Shown here: one piece after another, positions 63,824 to 64,000 of the stretch
Numbering within the stretch: position 1 is the first letter of the stretch
Layout of the letters: each line of letters begins with the position of its first letter
NCBI GenBank assembly: GCA_009772895.1
Contig: WOUP01000002.1
Location: 406,264 to 470,263 of the forward strand
Reading direction: 5' to 3'
From: Puniceicoccaceae bacterium 5H
GTDB taxonomy: Bacteria; Verrucomicrobiota; Verrucomicrobiia; Opitutales; Oceanipulchritudinaceae
DNA: 64,000 nucleotides
Made by a program: the position numbers and the translations under genes
The notes under the pieces: model-generated
Database searches by the model: none
What the model saw: the letters and a program-made list of their open reading frames with translations, nothing else
What the model was told of the DNA's origin: nothing

Positions 63824-64000
63824 TCATAGACATCCAATAACCTCATCGATCGCTTCTGCCCCTGGAGACAACAAGATGCTGCCGTCTCTTATTGCGGCCT
63901 GCCTCCTAGAAGCGGTTTCAAAACTCGCAAAATAAGCTTGTACTCTGCGGTAGATCGCTAAACTGAGTGAGGCGTGAGCCATTTGCATCGCTTTATCACT
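63824..64000 (-). CDS. Possible C-terminal end of a gene running off the window
   Basis: A minus-strand frame is open from the window edge for 58 codons to a TGA at 63824-63826, convergent with the ATPase gene. The translation (for example ASLSLAIYRRVQAYFAS and PGAEAIDEVIGCL) has ordinary protein composition and a probable amphipathic helix. I do not recognise it. It may belong to the same acquired segment. Moderate evidence only, since an open frame this short could be chance. Confidence 0.4.
   Translation of the reverse strand, partial: SDKAMQMAHASLSLAIYRRVQAYFASFETASRRQAAIRDGSILLSPGAEAIDEVIGCL

Noticed and set aside
61411..64000. Direct repeat of the tRNA-His 3' end marking an island boundary
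   Set aside because: Searched by eye to the window end and not found. An attachment site, if any, lies beyond 64000.

Overview
The window is about 62% G+C, densely coded DNA from a Gram-negative bacterium with an outer membrane: it has TonB-dependent receptors, a TamA/TamB pair, a TolC-type lipoprotein and an RND pump. The style (SpoIIE/STAS partner switching, a GH78 rhamnosidase, TonB receptors next to hydrolases, a yej-type transporter interrupted by dispersed palindromic repeats) suggests a Verrucomicrobiota member, perhaps of the Opitutales/Puniceicoccales group. That placement is an inference, because no rRNA gene is present.

Layout. 1-8.8 kb: 3' end of aconitase, a STAS protein and GAF-SpoIIE phosphatase, a VOC protein, an isolated trpB, a VapBC-like toxin-antitoxin pair, yicC, a small secreted protein and a YvlD-type membrane protein. 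8.9-10.4 kb: lpdA with a strong terminator. 10.5-10.8 kb: two copies of a three-hairpin repeat. 10.9-19.8 kb: a complete chemotaxis operon on the minus strand (MCP-like/CheZ-motif protein, STAS, CheY, CheA, MCP, CheW, CheR, CheB). 20.2-30.3 kb: an LRR-fused histidine kinase, a lamin-tail/beta-propeller phytase, a large TonB receptor, a divergent NtrC-type regulator and a Tat-exported LysM amidase. 30.6-36.4 kb: a tripartite RND efflux operon, then a third copy of the hairpin repeat. 36.7-43.6 kb: GH78 rhamnosidase, a second TonB receptor, an alpha/beta hydrolase and an MscS channel. 43.7-47.1 kb: a secreted FAS1 protein and a blue-light-type LOV histidine kinase/LytTR regulator pair. 47.3-53.6 kb: yejABEF oligopeptide importer. 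53.6-61.2 kb: tamB-tamA and malQ. 61.4 kb: tRNA-His. From about 61.6 kb the base composition falls to roughly 42% G+C, and the window ends with a zinc-hook ABC-type ATPase and the edge of another gene.

Most noteworthy points. (1) The ATPase downstream of tRNA-His has the parts of a PrrC/RloC-type anticodon nuclease: an ABC ATPase, a CxxC hook, and a C-terminal R-x3-E...H arrangement. It also has its own strong promoter and Shine-Dalgarno. (2) The LOV kinase has YtvA-like spacing of all flavin residues. A near-perfect LytTR direct repeat (ACCGCTCA-N13-ACCGCTAA) lies in front of the neighbouring FAS1 gene, which suggests light-controlled adhesion. (3) A dispersed repeat made of three hairpins shows compensatory changes in its stems. 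(4) A second palindromic repeat family sits at two junctions inside the yej operon. (5) The first gene of the che operon combines a CheZ-like QDxxxQ motif with a degenerate receptor signalling tip.
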